NCBI GenBank assembly: GCA_002943765.1
Contig: PQWQ01000005.1
Coordinates: forward strand, 496,001-560,000
Reading direction: 5' to 3'
DNA length: 64,000 bases
Source of the DNA: Psoroptes ovis
Lineage: Eukaryota; Arthropoda; Arachnida; Sarcoptiformes; Psoroptidae
Below the pieces are notes generated by a model. That model saw nothing but the letters and a program-made list of their open reading frames with translations, was not told where the DNA came from and did not search any database. Position numbers and translations under genes: made by a program. Below are positions 25,063-40,000 of the stretch, in pieces. Each line of letters begins with the position of its first letter. Within the stretch, counting starts at the first letter, position 1.

Positions 25063-28000
25063 ATGTTTAACAAATTATCAACGAATAATCACCATCATTA
25101 TTATTATCATCGAAATATTATTGAATCCATCGATAATCATCACCATTATTATCATACAAATCGTTATCATACAACATTGACCATTAAACAATCACAATAC
25201 AAAACCACTACGATAATTGAGGCCTTAATAATTTATTTATTAATTGTGATCATATTAATCAATTATGGTAAGTCTAATTGAATTTAAATGATTCGAATTC
25301 ATCCACCTTCATTAAATTGGAATTCGAATTCGATCCAATTAAATCGAATTAAATTTAATTCAATTTGATTTAATACAGCCAACTGTGATAATCATCAATT
25401 AATTCATCCATCACCATCCACGAATCACCAGCAATCATCAATATCATTATTGAAGATGCTTACATCATCGACGACCACCACGACCACCACCAAACCGCCT
25501 AAACCTGAACATTTGAGTAAGTTTTTTTTTCAAAGAAAATTTAAAGAAAAAATTAAGAAAATTTCAAAAGTAAACATACCCTTAATTCGGCAGAATTGCC
25601 AGATCATTTGGCCCCAAAAAAATAAATGCTGGTTCATTTCAATTTGCTTTCGATTTGTTTTTTGTCACCGACGCCAACGACAACAACAAATGATCCAAAT
25701 TGTCATCTAATTTGGTTGTCCGAAAAGTTTTGGTCGATTTTCCAATCATTTTCCATGATATAATCGGCAGAAACTTTTCGGACAACCTAAATAATTTAAT
25801 CTATAGCCCCACACAAACATACAATAAGTACGAATTGTCATTTAATAAGTTAATTTGTTTGCAAAACAAATTTAAGAATTTAAAGGAAAACTTTGAACTC
25901 AAAATTTCCCGATGAAAATTTTGAAACTTTTCAATTTTGCCGAGGCTTTTGGCCTGAGAATTTTCCTCAGCAAAACATTCACAAAATACATTCAAATTAT
26001 TCGAAATTCAAAATTCATTAATTTTAATTTAGTTCATTTTCGGGTTCGTTCGAGGTGTTGTAAGGAATGAATGTGAGCCGATCAAATAAGATTCAAATGA
26101 ATCAAGTCAATCAAAAGAATTTAAGGAAAAATTATCAGGTTTCAAAGATGGAGAGAAATTTCCCCGTAAAATTCTAAAATTTCGAATTTCCCCATAAAAA
26201 GAAACTTTACAGGAAGAAAAAAAAATTCGAATTTCGAATGTTTGTTGACATTTTTTTTTGTTTTTTGTTTTTTTTTTTTTTTTTAGTTCCTTTGTTCCCG
26301 ATTATTTTGTTTATTTGTTTGTTTGTGGGGTCTGATTATTTACCATTTATTTATTTATTTCAAATATCAAAATATATCATAATCTAATTTATTATTCCAT
26401 TATCTCTTTGGTATTTTTGATGATGTGTTTTCATTGATAAATCACCAGTGAATTTTAGCCTATTTCGTTTATTTCTTTGATATTTTTTGTTAATCAAATT
26501 TCAATATTTTTCTCTTCGTTTATTTGTCATTTTCAAATGTCAAAAATTTGTCAAAATATATGAAATTTGCTCGATTTTTTCTCAAAGCATATCCCGATCA
26601 AAATGTACTAATCGGTAATCAAGCCCGTTTACCATGCTATTTGGATGGTTTACAACAATTTTTAGATGATAATCATTATAAAGCGCCATTACAAGAATTT
26701 GATTATGATTCCGATGATGATGATGATGATGATATTAATGATAATGATGACAATAATAATAATTTGATCAGTGATAATTTAAATATTGGACATTCAAAGC
26801 AATCAAAAACATTTATGAGATCGAAATCTATGAATAATAATGGCAATAATAACAATAACAACAAACAACAATCAAAATTATTACCAATCGCAACCAATTT
26901 ACAATCAACACAATTTGATATGATACAATTAATTCTATGGTATCATGGTGATGATATTTCTGGACAACCATTCTACAGTGTTGATGCACGTATTGCACAA
27001 AATAATACAACATTTAAATTTAATCCAAATCAAAATAATAAGAAGAACAATAATCTTGATAATAATGTGAATAATAATGAAAATCCAAATAATAATAATA
27101 ATAATAATAATCAACCAACAAATTCAATTATTAATCAATGGAAACATTTTCAAATGGATCCATATAATGAACGTACTAAATTTATTATTAATAATCATCA
27201 TACAATACGTTATAATCAACCACAATATCACGTCGCGAATCAACCAAAGCTTAAGAATAATAAAAATAATCATTTGATTGATCCATTTATATTAATAATT
27301 GATCCCGTCACCGAGCAAGATCAAGGTATTTATTGGTGTCGTGTTGATTATCGTTGGACACGTACAACAATATCAAAAGTAATGCTCAATGTTTATGGTA
27401 TGTTTATGGCATGAATCTAAAATCAAAATTGTTTAATTAATTAAACTGATATCAGTCTTATTTTGATACGGCCCCTGCTTAGAGCCTTGTACCATTCACA
27501 TAATCAATATCCGAAAATTTAATTCATTTTTTTTCCCGAAAAAATTTTAGTTCCACCAAAATCCTTACAAATTTATCGATGGTTACCATCATTTTCAATG
27601 ATTAACGAGAATAATTTCGAAAGTAAATTCAACAAATTTAGAAATGAATTGCGACAATTGTTACAGCAATCAAAGCAAAACAACGATTTCGACCAGCCAA
27701 TACGTCAAAAATCGCAAATATTTCCATTAAAATTAATGGAAATACAATCAATCAGTGTTATGATTGATTCATATCAACGTGAACAGCAACAACAGCAGCT
27801 GCCACAGCAGCAACAACAACATCGTCAATATACACCAATCATAAATCTGGATGAAGCGTTTGATTCAATGTTTATTTGTCAATCATACGGTGGTAAGTGG
27901 GGCCTTAAATATTTTTTAAATTTATTATCTTATATTGAAATTTTAACGGTGTATAAACATTTACCCAAAAAATATTAGGCTGTCCGGAAAGTTTTGGCCG

Positions 28001-31000
28001 ATTTTCATGAACAACTCTATTCGATTAAGCCGAATTAACTTTTCGGACAGCCTAATATGCCTAAAATATACATTCATTTTAGTGGTAGTCAATTGATTAT
28101 TGAAATTTATCTCTGCCATTATCTCTCAATGAATGCGTTGTTGCATATTCACAATTTTCGCCCAAAAAAATTTCAATTATCCAAAATACCATTCAATAAT
28201 ATTCAACGGAACACATTTGTTGTTCAATTGTAAATAGAAGAAAAAAAATTGAATTTTAAATCAAATTTCAAAAGTTTATTTTTGCTCGATTTCAAATATT
28301 TCAAATTCAAATTGAATTTGATTAGGCTGTCCGAATAGTTCATTCCGCTTAATCCGAATAGATTTGTTCATGAAAATCGGCCAGAACTTTTCGGACAACC
28401 TTTATATTTGACCAAAAATTTAATTTTCAAATTTGAATTATTACATTTTTTCTTCATTGAATTTATCATTCATTTTTGATAAAAATTCAATGATAAATTC
28501 AGCTCTATTTATTTCAATGTACTTTTTTCCAATCGAAATAACTCAACTGACCATAATTTGATTTTGTTTATTTATTTACTTCTCGAAAATTTTACATCTT
28601 TAAACATTCATAGATAACGAATGTATTTTGGCCGAAATTTTCCGCGAAAATTCCAACGAAATTTCGGCCCAAATCTCCCCGAAATCTTCGCCAGAAATTG
28701 TAACACTTAGTACTTATGACTGTTAACTCTTTGAATCAATAATTATGAACAGGGTGTTGATGGTCATTTCATTTACTTTGAATCGAATCGAATCGTTTCA
28801 AGACACTTTTTGAGTGCTTTTCCAAACGAATTTGAAACAAGCGAAAGCCATTTAATGAATGGTATGATGTTCGAGTATAATATATTTATGTAATGATTGC
28901 TGAATGTTTGTCTCGATTTTCATCTCAAAATGATTTACACACACAACACATTTTTTTTTTCTTTTCTTAAAAATGTGTCTGCTGTTGTTGTTTATATGCA
29001 CATTGATTTTACAGACAACTTCTTAAGACAACTCAAAACATTTCAGATATGTTATGTGAATGTGAATGTTTGTGAATGAATGAACATGAAAATTTCGATA
29101 GAGAGAAATCACTGCAAATTCTTGGAAGAAATTCTTAAATCTCGCTGCAAGAATCTCATTTTCTTTCGACTTATTTTATCCTCACAGGTTTATGTTTGAA
29201 AATTCTCAAAAAGTTTTGCCTTAAAAATTTTACGGTTTCATTATAAATATTCTTAAATGAATTAAATTCTTGTTTTGATTCTGAAATGAATTTGGCTAAA
29301 TATTCATTTCTGTGTTACCTGTACACACACACATATGCATATTCAGGTATGATTTAATACATTACAAAAATGCTTCAAAATGATTTCCTGGCCATGAGGA
29401 GTAGATATAAATAGTTGTGACAATTGTATATCAGTCGAAATATGTTTAAACTTCAAAGACAAACTCCATAAATGTCCTCTTAGGATCGATCCATGTATTC
29501 ATGGATTCTTGAACTGAATTTTATTCATGAATTTCGAGTCACTTGGAGTTTATTTGATTTGTATTATCAATAAAAGCCAAAGCATATAAATACTGATGCC
29601 TTAGGTTGTTTGAAAAGTTCTGACCGATTTTCATGAACAATTCTATCGGATTAAGCCGAATAAACTTTTCGGACAATCTAAATATATTTCTTTTTTAATA
29701 TTGATACCAATAATAACTACAAAATGCATCCATTTAATGCAACATGAACACAGCAAAAGTTTTTTTTTCCTCCGTGAAATATAATATCATTTGAAAATGT
29801 AAAATGGTGTTTTGTGTGTATTATTATATTAATCATTACATCACGTAAAATACATTTAAATTTTGTTTTCCTTTGAATTTAAATTTAAAAATTCCAATAT
29901 TCTTTGAATTTTCCATTGAAATTTCGACCAAAATTCAAAAAATTCATTCGAAATTTCAATGAAATGAAAAAGATTTTCCTCATTGACAATGATAATATCG
30001 TTGAACAAACATGGAAACTCGATTCAAATACAAATGAATTGAGTACGAATTTCGAAGAATATTCGCTTGTTTCGAATGTTTCGAAATGTTTCGTTTATTC
30101 AAAATGGTTTTGAAATTCTATTAGGTTGTCCAAAAAGTTTTTGCCGATTTCAATCATGATTCTCTATGATATAATCGGCCAGAACTTTTCGGACAATCAT
30201 TATAAATCTATGCATTGAAATTCAATGCTTTACATACACATTCACTCGTGAATGTATTCAAATTAAACAAAACAAGCAGAGAAAACAAGGAAAGCAAATC
30301 GCTTTTTTTATTTTTATTTTTTTTTTCACATTCGAAATCACTTTTGTGATGAAATCACACTTGAATTTTACTTTTTTGAATTTGAATAAAATACGGACAC
30401 TTGTACAAATATGAAATGTTCGGTCAATTCCATTTAGTTTTATGCAAAATTGGGTTCATTCACAATAATCAAATGTTTGTGTATTTTGCAAATCATTTCA
30501 AAATCTCTTGATATCAATTTTTCACTATTATCATCACTGTGATTTTATTCAAATGATTACAATCATAATCATCAATTGTAATTTACAAGTGATGGACCTT
30601 ATTCATTTATTTGAAAATGATAAACCATGTAAAATAAAGTCATATATTTGTGCACAAACTTTTGAACTTTTGTGTTCAGTGCCGAAAATCACTGATTTGA
30701 TTTTGTGAATTTATGAATCGAATGTATTTGAATATATGCATTGGCTTCTCTTAATGCGAAACATTCTACCATCAATTATTCACAATTATTTTGAATAAAT
30801 AAATGATCGAATGTTATTGAATTCTATGAATATAATCCAATGCATGATCTTTGATATCTGTAACTTTCGATTAATGATGTATATGAATGAATGAATTACT
30901 TCTATATTTGACCTTTTTTACACGTGTTTTCAGTGTTTGCTTCTCAGCTTCAATGAAATGAGATTTTCTCATTTTCGATTCTCGGAAATTACGGACCAAA

Positions 31001-34000
31001 TATCCCAAGAAAAAATCTTGATCTAATTTAATTAACAAGAAAGATGAATATTTTGTAGCCAAAGAAAAAATCCGAAGAAAGCAAAGTGAAAATACACATA
31101 CATACATACACATATAGAGTAATTATTTAATTTACAAAAAACAAAAAAAAAGTCTAATTTACAAAATTACAAAATATATGTAATAGAAATGATTTTCATG
31201 AATAATTCTATTGGTATCTATTCTAAACTTTTCGGACACAATCTAATATACCCAAGATTATAACCTAAAAAGATTACATCGAATTCGAATCGTTGTACGT
31301 TTATTAATTTTATTAATTTAATTCGTGTTTGTGCAGGTGTTCCAATGCCCTTGCGGGTCAATCATTAGAGCCAATTATCACAAATCAGGCCCACAGAGGC
31401 GTATTAGATACGTTTGCGAACCTATGGCTTGTTTGCCATAGGTTTTTCGCGAGAAATGAATTGATTTTTCACTCATAAATATTAAATGATATTAGTCTTT
31501 ATTATCATTATCATTTGCTATCCATTTACCATCATTATCTCTGTGCTTGAATTTCGTAAAGATAATTAGTACCGTTTTCATGTGAATTTGTTACAAAAAT
31601 TTAGTGAATTAAAAATGAATGAAACAAATCACCTGTGAAAGGTTAATATCTCTTCATTAAAATCAAAAGAAAAAAAAATTCGAAAATTAGAGGATTAATG
31701 CCTTAGTTTGTAATGAAAATTTTAATTAAATTGAATTAAATTTAATTTAGTTTAATTAAATTTAATTTTGATTAAGTTTCATAAATATTTCACAACACAT
31801 CCCTTTGAATTTTAACATTTCCGAAAAACATTTATCAACCTCAGTAATAATTCTTACGAGACTTTGCCGTACTGTCGAATAGCACTGAATAGCATCGGTA
31901 GCAGCCAAATTTTCAAGGTGAAAATGGTCCCGAATTCTACGAGGGTCATTTTGGACGAGATTTCTGTCCGAAAAATTTCTCTGTACATCTCGGCCTCTTT
32001 ACATCCTCATTTGCGATATGATTTCATCCTACGAAATGGATGATTAACATGCATTCAAATATGTGATCATTTAATGTGATTATTATTATTATTATTATTA
32101 TATTAGATTGTCCGAAAAGTTCATTCTGCTTAATCGAATAAAGTTGGCCATGAAAACCGGCCAGAACTTTTTGGACAACCTAATAATTCGTATTATAATC
32201 ATAATCATAATAATGATTATTAATATCACTGGAATGAACATCAAATATACGGCCCCCAAAAATGTAATTATTTTAATTGGCCATTTTGTTTTGGATGTTC
32301 CCAATGAAAGCATGAAAGCATCCATATCTCATTTGTGAATGATGATCATATTTTGTTAATTTTCAAATGAAAATTTACGGGAAATTTTCGGCTAAATCCA
32401 ATGGCCATTTTTGTTTTGATTATCCCATTTGATTCGCATTATTTCACTTTTATTTCGATTTTATTTCATTCTTTTGGGTTTTCTCCCCATTCATAAATTC
32501 AGTAATTTCCCCCGGTACCATAATGGTACCGACTAATTCCATGCCATGTCATAAAAATGATTTTAATTTTGATGAAAATCAACCTTTTTGCGGGAGTAAA
32601 TGGCCCCATTATCCCCATTAGATATCCTTATCGTCACATACACATATATGCGGATGGCCCTCGTCCATTTTGCCAAAAAAAATGTTGATATTCTATCCAT
32701 GTTCTCGTTCACCAGGGTCCACCTAAAATAAATTTCTTAAATGAATCACGATTTAATTTGTTCGAGAAAGAAATTTTCCAAGAAATTTCTTTTCGAAAAT
32801 AATTTAAAATTCTTAAGAAAACACATCTCTTAGACTGTTTTGATTTCTTTGATCTTTGTTTTTGAAGAATTTCAATGAAATTTGAGATTTTTTTTCAATT
32901 AAAATTTTTTTGGCCAAAAAGTCTCATAGAAAAACAATGAAGCTCAATGTATTTTCAATGGGCGAATGTATTTTATGAAGTACCTCTTAATGTGGTTGTT
33001 TTCACTGCAATTTTTCATAAAAATTTCAATTTTCCCATTGAATTTACATTGTGATGCATTGAGTTTCTATGAGAATTTTCTCGAGTTTTTCATTCGAAAA
33101 TAAAACTTAATTTTTGAAAATTTTCAATTGAAAATCTCTCATAAAGCTGTCGATGAGGATTTTCGAAGATTCAAAACCAATGAAAAATGTCCGCGTGTCA
33201 TTCATTCAGTCATTCAGTCATCTGGCTGGCTAAATTTGAAAATTTCTTAAATACTCACTGTGAAAATCTGTGAAAATGTATCAAAAACTGTGACAAGAAT
33301 CGGCCATCATCATTCGGGCCTAGAAGTGATCAGAGAATCACCAGTTAATTTATCAAAAATTCAGAAAAACAAATCTACCCGAAAATACCCAAAGTGAGAG
33401 ATGATCAAGTTAATCATTTAAACATATTTAAGTACAAAATAAATATAAATTTGTATTTTCGATGGGTATATTTGTTGTTAAGTACATTTATTTATTTGTT
33501 CTTGTATTTGAAATATATTAGATTGTCCGAAAAGTTCTTTCCGATTAATCGAATAGAGTTTCATCATAAAAATCGGCCAAAACATTTTGGACAATCTAAT
33601 ATATATTATACTATGAACGATGATGATGATGATGATGATAATGATTATAAATGATGGAATAATATAATCGAAATGAAACGAATGAATGAATGAGTGAACT
33701 AGACTTTGGAATCAAATAATAATAATAATAATAATCATACATACATTCTTAAACATATGTTTAGGTTGTCCGAAAAGTTATGGCCGATTTTCATTAGCAA
33801 CTCTATTCGCCGAATATGATCAAGCTGAATGAACTTTTCGGACAACCAAATGAATATTTAATATTGATATTAATATATTTTCGTTATTTTTTTTTTCGAG
33901 TGTCCATTTACTTTCATCGCTTCTCTTCATCTTCACATTTTTTTTTCTTCAAACGAAATTATCATTGAATTTAAAGCCAAAGAGAGATAAAGATAGAAGA

Positions 34001-37000
34001 AAACATGGGTGAATTGAATAAGTTGAATCATATGTGAAATGATGATATTGTAAACAGATATAAATTGAATTATAACACTGTGTGGGCAGCAGCAGCAGCA
34101 CCACCAACGGCTCAGCGAATACTCATTTCATAAGCATCAACTGAATTGAATTGAGAAAATGAAAAATTACATTTTTCATTTTCTCAATTTTTTCTTTTCC
34201 ACTTTTTCACTCAGTTTCATCAATTTTTCAATGTGAATTCAAGTACAATTTTCAAATTTACTTCAATATACGATGATTGTACGAATACACACACATTTAT
34301 TTCAACTTGTTTATCTTCAATGTAAGATGAAAATGATCGAAAATGATAGAAAAATGATGAAAATGAGAATGGTCCATTCATTATCTTATCCATAGTAAGC
34401 TTTCGATAGAATTGTTGTATGTCTATGTTGTCTAATTTCTTTGAATTATTGGTTGCATTGAATTATGAACTAACTGAATTTGAGATCAAGATTTAAGAAT
34501 TTTTCATGTATTCACATGTCAATCTTTTCCAATTGTAGATTTTCATTTGAAAATGTGATTCTTCGAAAACTAACTATTAATTGAATTGATTTCATTTTTA
34601 AAATTGAAAATATTCAATTCAATACGTTTGTATTATTGAAATTATTTAAATTTTTTTTTTGAAATGTATTTTCCTTAAGGTTTTGAAGGTATATTGAATA
34701 TCCAATATGACATAACATTATTATTATTATTATTATTTGGTGATATATGAAGCAATGTATTCGTGTTTGTACATGTCACAATATATCAATGAATTCATTG
34801 AATTATTGTGTCAATATTTTCATGTGTAAGTTAGCCTTGTATCGATGATTCATATGTCAATGCACTAAATCTTATGTGTGTGTGTCTGTATCAACCGAGC
34901 TAATCAGATAATCTTGTTTCATAAATTATTATTATCATTTCACGCTAAGAAGAGAATAAGAAAAATTCCTTGAAAATTTTAAAATTAAATTTTTGAAAAT
35001 TTTCAAGGAATTTTTTCCAAAAGAAATTTTCCAGAAAATTTCCACTCTGTTAATACGTGCTTGTATTGTATTTTTGGTGTTGATCTTCAATGTGTAATAC
35101 GATATGTTTACTGTTGTTGGATTCTCATTTGTTTTCACTGTGTAGGAATCACAGTGATTCCTGCTCTCGCTCGGTTGTAGGAAACATAAGACATAATCCA
35201 CTTTGATTTAAAAAAATTTTTTCGGAAGAATTTCCGTGAAAGTTTCCCGTACAAATTAAAATTTATTGCCTTACGTACGGCATTTGAATTCATTTACCCA
35301 AAGAGCTTACCTCGATCCTTGGCAGCTCCGATAAGCTTGAATTGACATGTGTTACCCAGGATGCTTGGCACCCTGCATCGACAACATCACCTGTAGTAGG
35401 TAGTAGTTGTTAACTAAGCTGATCAAAGCCGATGATTTTATAGTCGAATAATAATGATAATACTAAATAATCAAATGACAATGTTATTAGTTTGTATTAT
35501 TTAAGGTTGTCCGAAAAGTTCTTGCCGATTTTCAGATGTTTGTCTATCGATAAATCGGCAAAAACTTTTCGGACAACCTTAAAATATTTAGGTATTTACA
35601 AATTAATATTGATCATATCCTTGTCATTGATATTATGTAATAATAATTTCATTTTCAAAAATAATGAATCATTCATGATTTTGACATTTATTCGAATATA
35701 TTTTATTATGATTCTTTGATATTTACTTGAAAAAAAAATACCTACCTACCTTGAAAGAGGTCTATGACATTCATACAAATACATGATATTAAGAATTGAT
35801 AAGAAACATTAAAAAAAAAAGAATCGACAAATGTTTTAAGAATAATCAAAGATCTTTGACAAGTATCGAAGTATTTCAACAAATAATCATTACATTATTA
35901 TTCCAATTTACCGGCAATACTTTTCGATACAATTTCTATGAATTCTTAGTAAAAATTCTTATATAGAAAATTACCGGTTTCATTTCACACCTTTTTTTTC
36001 ACTGAAAAAAAAAATTCCAATTTAATTGGATATTGATGATGACCAACAACAACACCTTGTAAGTCTTTGTATGTTGACAACAACCTTAACCAATTATTAT
36101 CATGATCATTATTCCTATTATCATTATTTGATCGAATGAAACTAATTTGAACAAATGAAGGAATTCTTAGCTGCTTGCTGTCATCACACGACTAACCATT
36201 GAAATTGTACCCTTGAATGAATGAATAAATAATTGGCTTATATCAAAATGTTCTACATATGTAAGGTTATGGGTTTGTTATTATCATTGATACTTACTCA
36301 ATAACAATGTAATTGTATCGTAATGATTATTTCTATGACAAATTTTGTGTTTTTGTTTTAAAGAAACATTGTCTGAACAAGAATATATTCTTTGTTTCAT
36401 TTATTTCAATGACAAAGTGTTTCGAAATTGTATCTATGAATGTTTTGAATAATGTAAATTTCAATGGTCGTGTGATATATGATATTTCAATCAATGGATA
36501 TTCTGGTTATCATTATTATTATCATTTGTTTCATTTCATTTAATGATTATTGATGATTGTTTATTGTTTTGTTTTGTTTCTTGTGTTTTGTTTTTGGTGT
36601 GAATGTGTGCTTGAATTTTGATAATTATCATTGGTACGAAAGAAAATAAATCAAATTCAATGAAGTGAGGCTCTTCGCCGAGGTTCTATAAGGTTCTAAG
36701 AGGTAGGGTACTGTGTAGAATCAAAGGTAGTTTGTCTGGTATCCATACGATTCTTATTAGAATTATCATCATTAAGAATTATTCAATAATGATGATTACC
36801 ATTTGTATTTGGTTCTGGTTAATGTATTTTTTTTGGTATTTCAATGAAATCATTGATTCATTTTGTTCAACAACAATGATTTCACAATGAATCTAATTTA
36901 TATTCATTTGTCAACATTTGTGTTCAATTACATACATACACACACATAATACACAGTGTTTCAAGTTTTAATTCAGAGTTTTAAAATTAATTTTCATAGT

Positions 37001-40000
37001 TTTTAAGTTGATTTTCGTAGTTTTGAATGTAATTTTACATCGTACAATTACGAAATTCAATTTTAAAACTACGAAAATTAATTTTAAAATCTTGAATTAA
37101 AACTTGAAATCCTGTAACAAACACAATTGAAGAATATTTGAAATTTTGTACAAGCGCTTCGAATTACAAATTGTTAATTAACATTTATCTGTTTGGTTCA
37201 TTTTAAATGTGTGTAACTGTGTTTGTGGAATTTTTTTTCTTCAGAATCGAATGCCTCTGAATACATTTCGAACGTTGGTCGAGTTTTCATCGCGGAATTC
37301 TTCCTCATATTTTCTTAAGAAAATTTCCTTCAAAAATTTTGAAAAATGAATTTTTTATTGAAATTCTTCAAGTCCAAAATTTCTCTCTGTTCGGAAAGAC
37401 AAGCGATAAATTCTGAATGATTTATTACCATTACAGGGTTTAAAGTTTTAATTCAGAGTTTTAAAATTCAATTTCGTAATCTCTTGGTTTAAAATTGCAT
37501 TCAAAAACTATGAAAATTAATTTCAAAACTACGAATTAAAACTTGAAACTCTGTACTCATAGACTTATACTTGTCCAATATTTGTGATTCTTTGAATATT
37601 TAATACTGTTGAAATTCTGAATGGTGAAATTTTGATTTTGATTTATATTCATCCCCATGAATATTTTGATACATTTTCTCCTTATTTTTCTTTGGAAATT
37701 TCCCCCAATTTTCCCTGGAAAATTTCCCTGGGCTCCATTCAGGCAATCCAACACCAACCATTCATTGGTACATCAATAATCGACGGCTAGATTCATTGCC
37801 GTATTCATCGATGTCATCGATATCGACGATTAATTTGACATGGTTTTCAACAACAACCAATTCAACATGGACCACAGAATTCGAATCATTTTCTTTGGAA
37901 CCACATAATCATGTAATACGAAAATTCAATGTGATCAATATTTTGGGCCTTAGTATTGAGCAATGGATGAATATGATTTCAAATCATACCAGAATATTAA
38001 ATGATATTAATAATAATAATAAATATCATTCACAAATAACGAATAAAACATCTCCATCATCGCCGATAAATTATTCAAATAAATATTTAATTAGCATTCT
38101 ATGGTTGAACAATGTTGATCGTGCGGATCATAATACATTTGTACGTTGTCAATCGACTAATACACCACAAGTGCCCGAAAATAAATCATTGAATAAATTA
38201 TTCAAGATAAATGTTAATCGTAAGTTATTGGAATTGAAATTGAATGGTCAATTTATTATAGGCTGTCCAGAAAGTTTTTGCCGATTATATCGTCGAGGAA
38301 TTATGAGAAAATCGGCAAAAACTTTTCGGACAACCTAATATTTTCCCAAAATAATAATCTTATTCATTTCGGTTCGACCCTAGTGAATCCGACCAAAGCA
38401 CAAATTGTCAACGTAAAACGTGATGGTCGTCATTCGATCGAAGGTAGCCAAGTACATGCAACTTGCTTGACATGGGGTTCGAGACCAGCGGCTAAAATTT
38501 ACTGGTTCATCAATGATCATCGATTGCTGGATGTTAAGTAAGTCAATTTGAAATAATTTGGAAAATTCCCGAGATTTAATTAACTGAGACTAATTTTCGT
38601 AAATATTTCCATGGAAAATTCTCAAAATTAGTGAAATTATATTCGAAACAAATCAAACAACCAAATCTACCGTTCATTTTAAGCTACGATCAATCGATAA
38701 TGGTCGTCAATTGATTTGTTTAGCCATACGTACAGCGTTATTGAATTATTTTCAATTGAAATTAAATGAAACTAATGATAAGTATAATGATAATGATCAT
38801 CAAGGTGATTATAACAACAATCAACATGATCATCATCAACATCAAAAATCGATAGAATCGATTATCATTGATGAAATTCTTCGCACTAATTACGATAATT
38901 ATAATAATGACACAATTAAATTTGATGAACGAAATCATCGAATTCCGTCGAAAAATTCGATTAAATTCCATAATGAATCGAATACTAATCATGGTAATAC
39001 TCGTGATAATGATGATAATCATCAATCTAAATTGGCAACAATTACCTCAAATATTTATGCTTTTGATCGTATATTATTGACTGTTGAATGTAAGTACAAT
39101 TACATTGAATTAATTTATACGTATTTTGTGGAATTTTTTTTTTCGCTAATATCTTTGACTAATTTACACTTCGAAAATAAGAAAAATTTATTGATTTTCG
39201 ATGCGATCAATCAATCAATCAATCAATCGATTGATTGATTGATTCTTTTACGCTTCGAAATTTACTTAGTCTAAAAACCTCATCATTGACTCTCTCTCTC
39301 TCTCATTGATCGAATGAAACGATTTATTTCTAAACCAAATATTTCAGGTTGTCCGTAAAGTTCTGACCGATTTTCATGAGCAATTCTATTCGATTAAGCA
39401 GATGAGAACTTTTCGGTCAATCTAATAAAACCAATCCATGAAGTCCTTGAAAACTTGTTCAAAAATCATTGATCATCGTTGATCATCATCATCATCATCA
39501 TCAATAAAATAATCATCGAAATAAAATAGATAAATAAATCATTATTCATTTCACACTGAATATATTTCAGTGGTAAGAAATATTAGGCTGTCCGAAAAGT
39601 TTTGGCCGATTTTTATGAGCAACTCTATTCGATTAAGCCGAATGAACTTTTCGGGCAGCTGAATATATTAATCGATTATTTTCAAATGATGATCAAAATC
39701 GATTATTATTATTATTATTATTATTATTATCAACCACCATATAATGGTCGTATAAATGGTCGATTAAGTCAATTTTTCAATGATAATAACAATGTTGATG
39801 ATTGATATATGTATATTTTATATATTTTGTTTCATCGAAAGAGCAAATTTGTATCAAAAAATTTTGACTTAAAAAAAAAATATTTGAAACGTGCAGTTGT
39901 AATATATTTGAGGATATATATCCTACATCCACCACCACCACCACCACAGCAACAACAAACATTCAATGATCAAACATTGGAAGACTTTCCAACCATCCAA

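Larger units (their letters stand above)
27893..37742 (+). other. Intron 4 of the sidestep-like gene, 9.85 kb
   Basis: Lies between the first and second halves of Ig2: the Cys of FICQSYG is before it and GNPTPTIHWY after it. Borders GTAAGT and CAG are in phase 1. It holds nine full foldback elements and a remnant, two copies of a second inverted-repeat family, hairpins at 34149 and 34962, and a GC-richer patch at 31340-31450. No exon-like coding segment could be identified inside. Confidence 0.75.
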
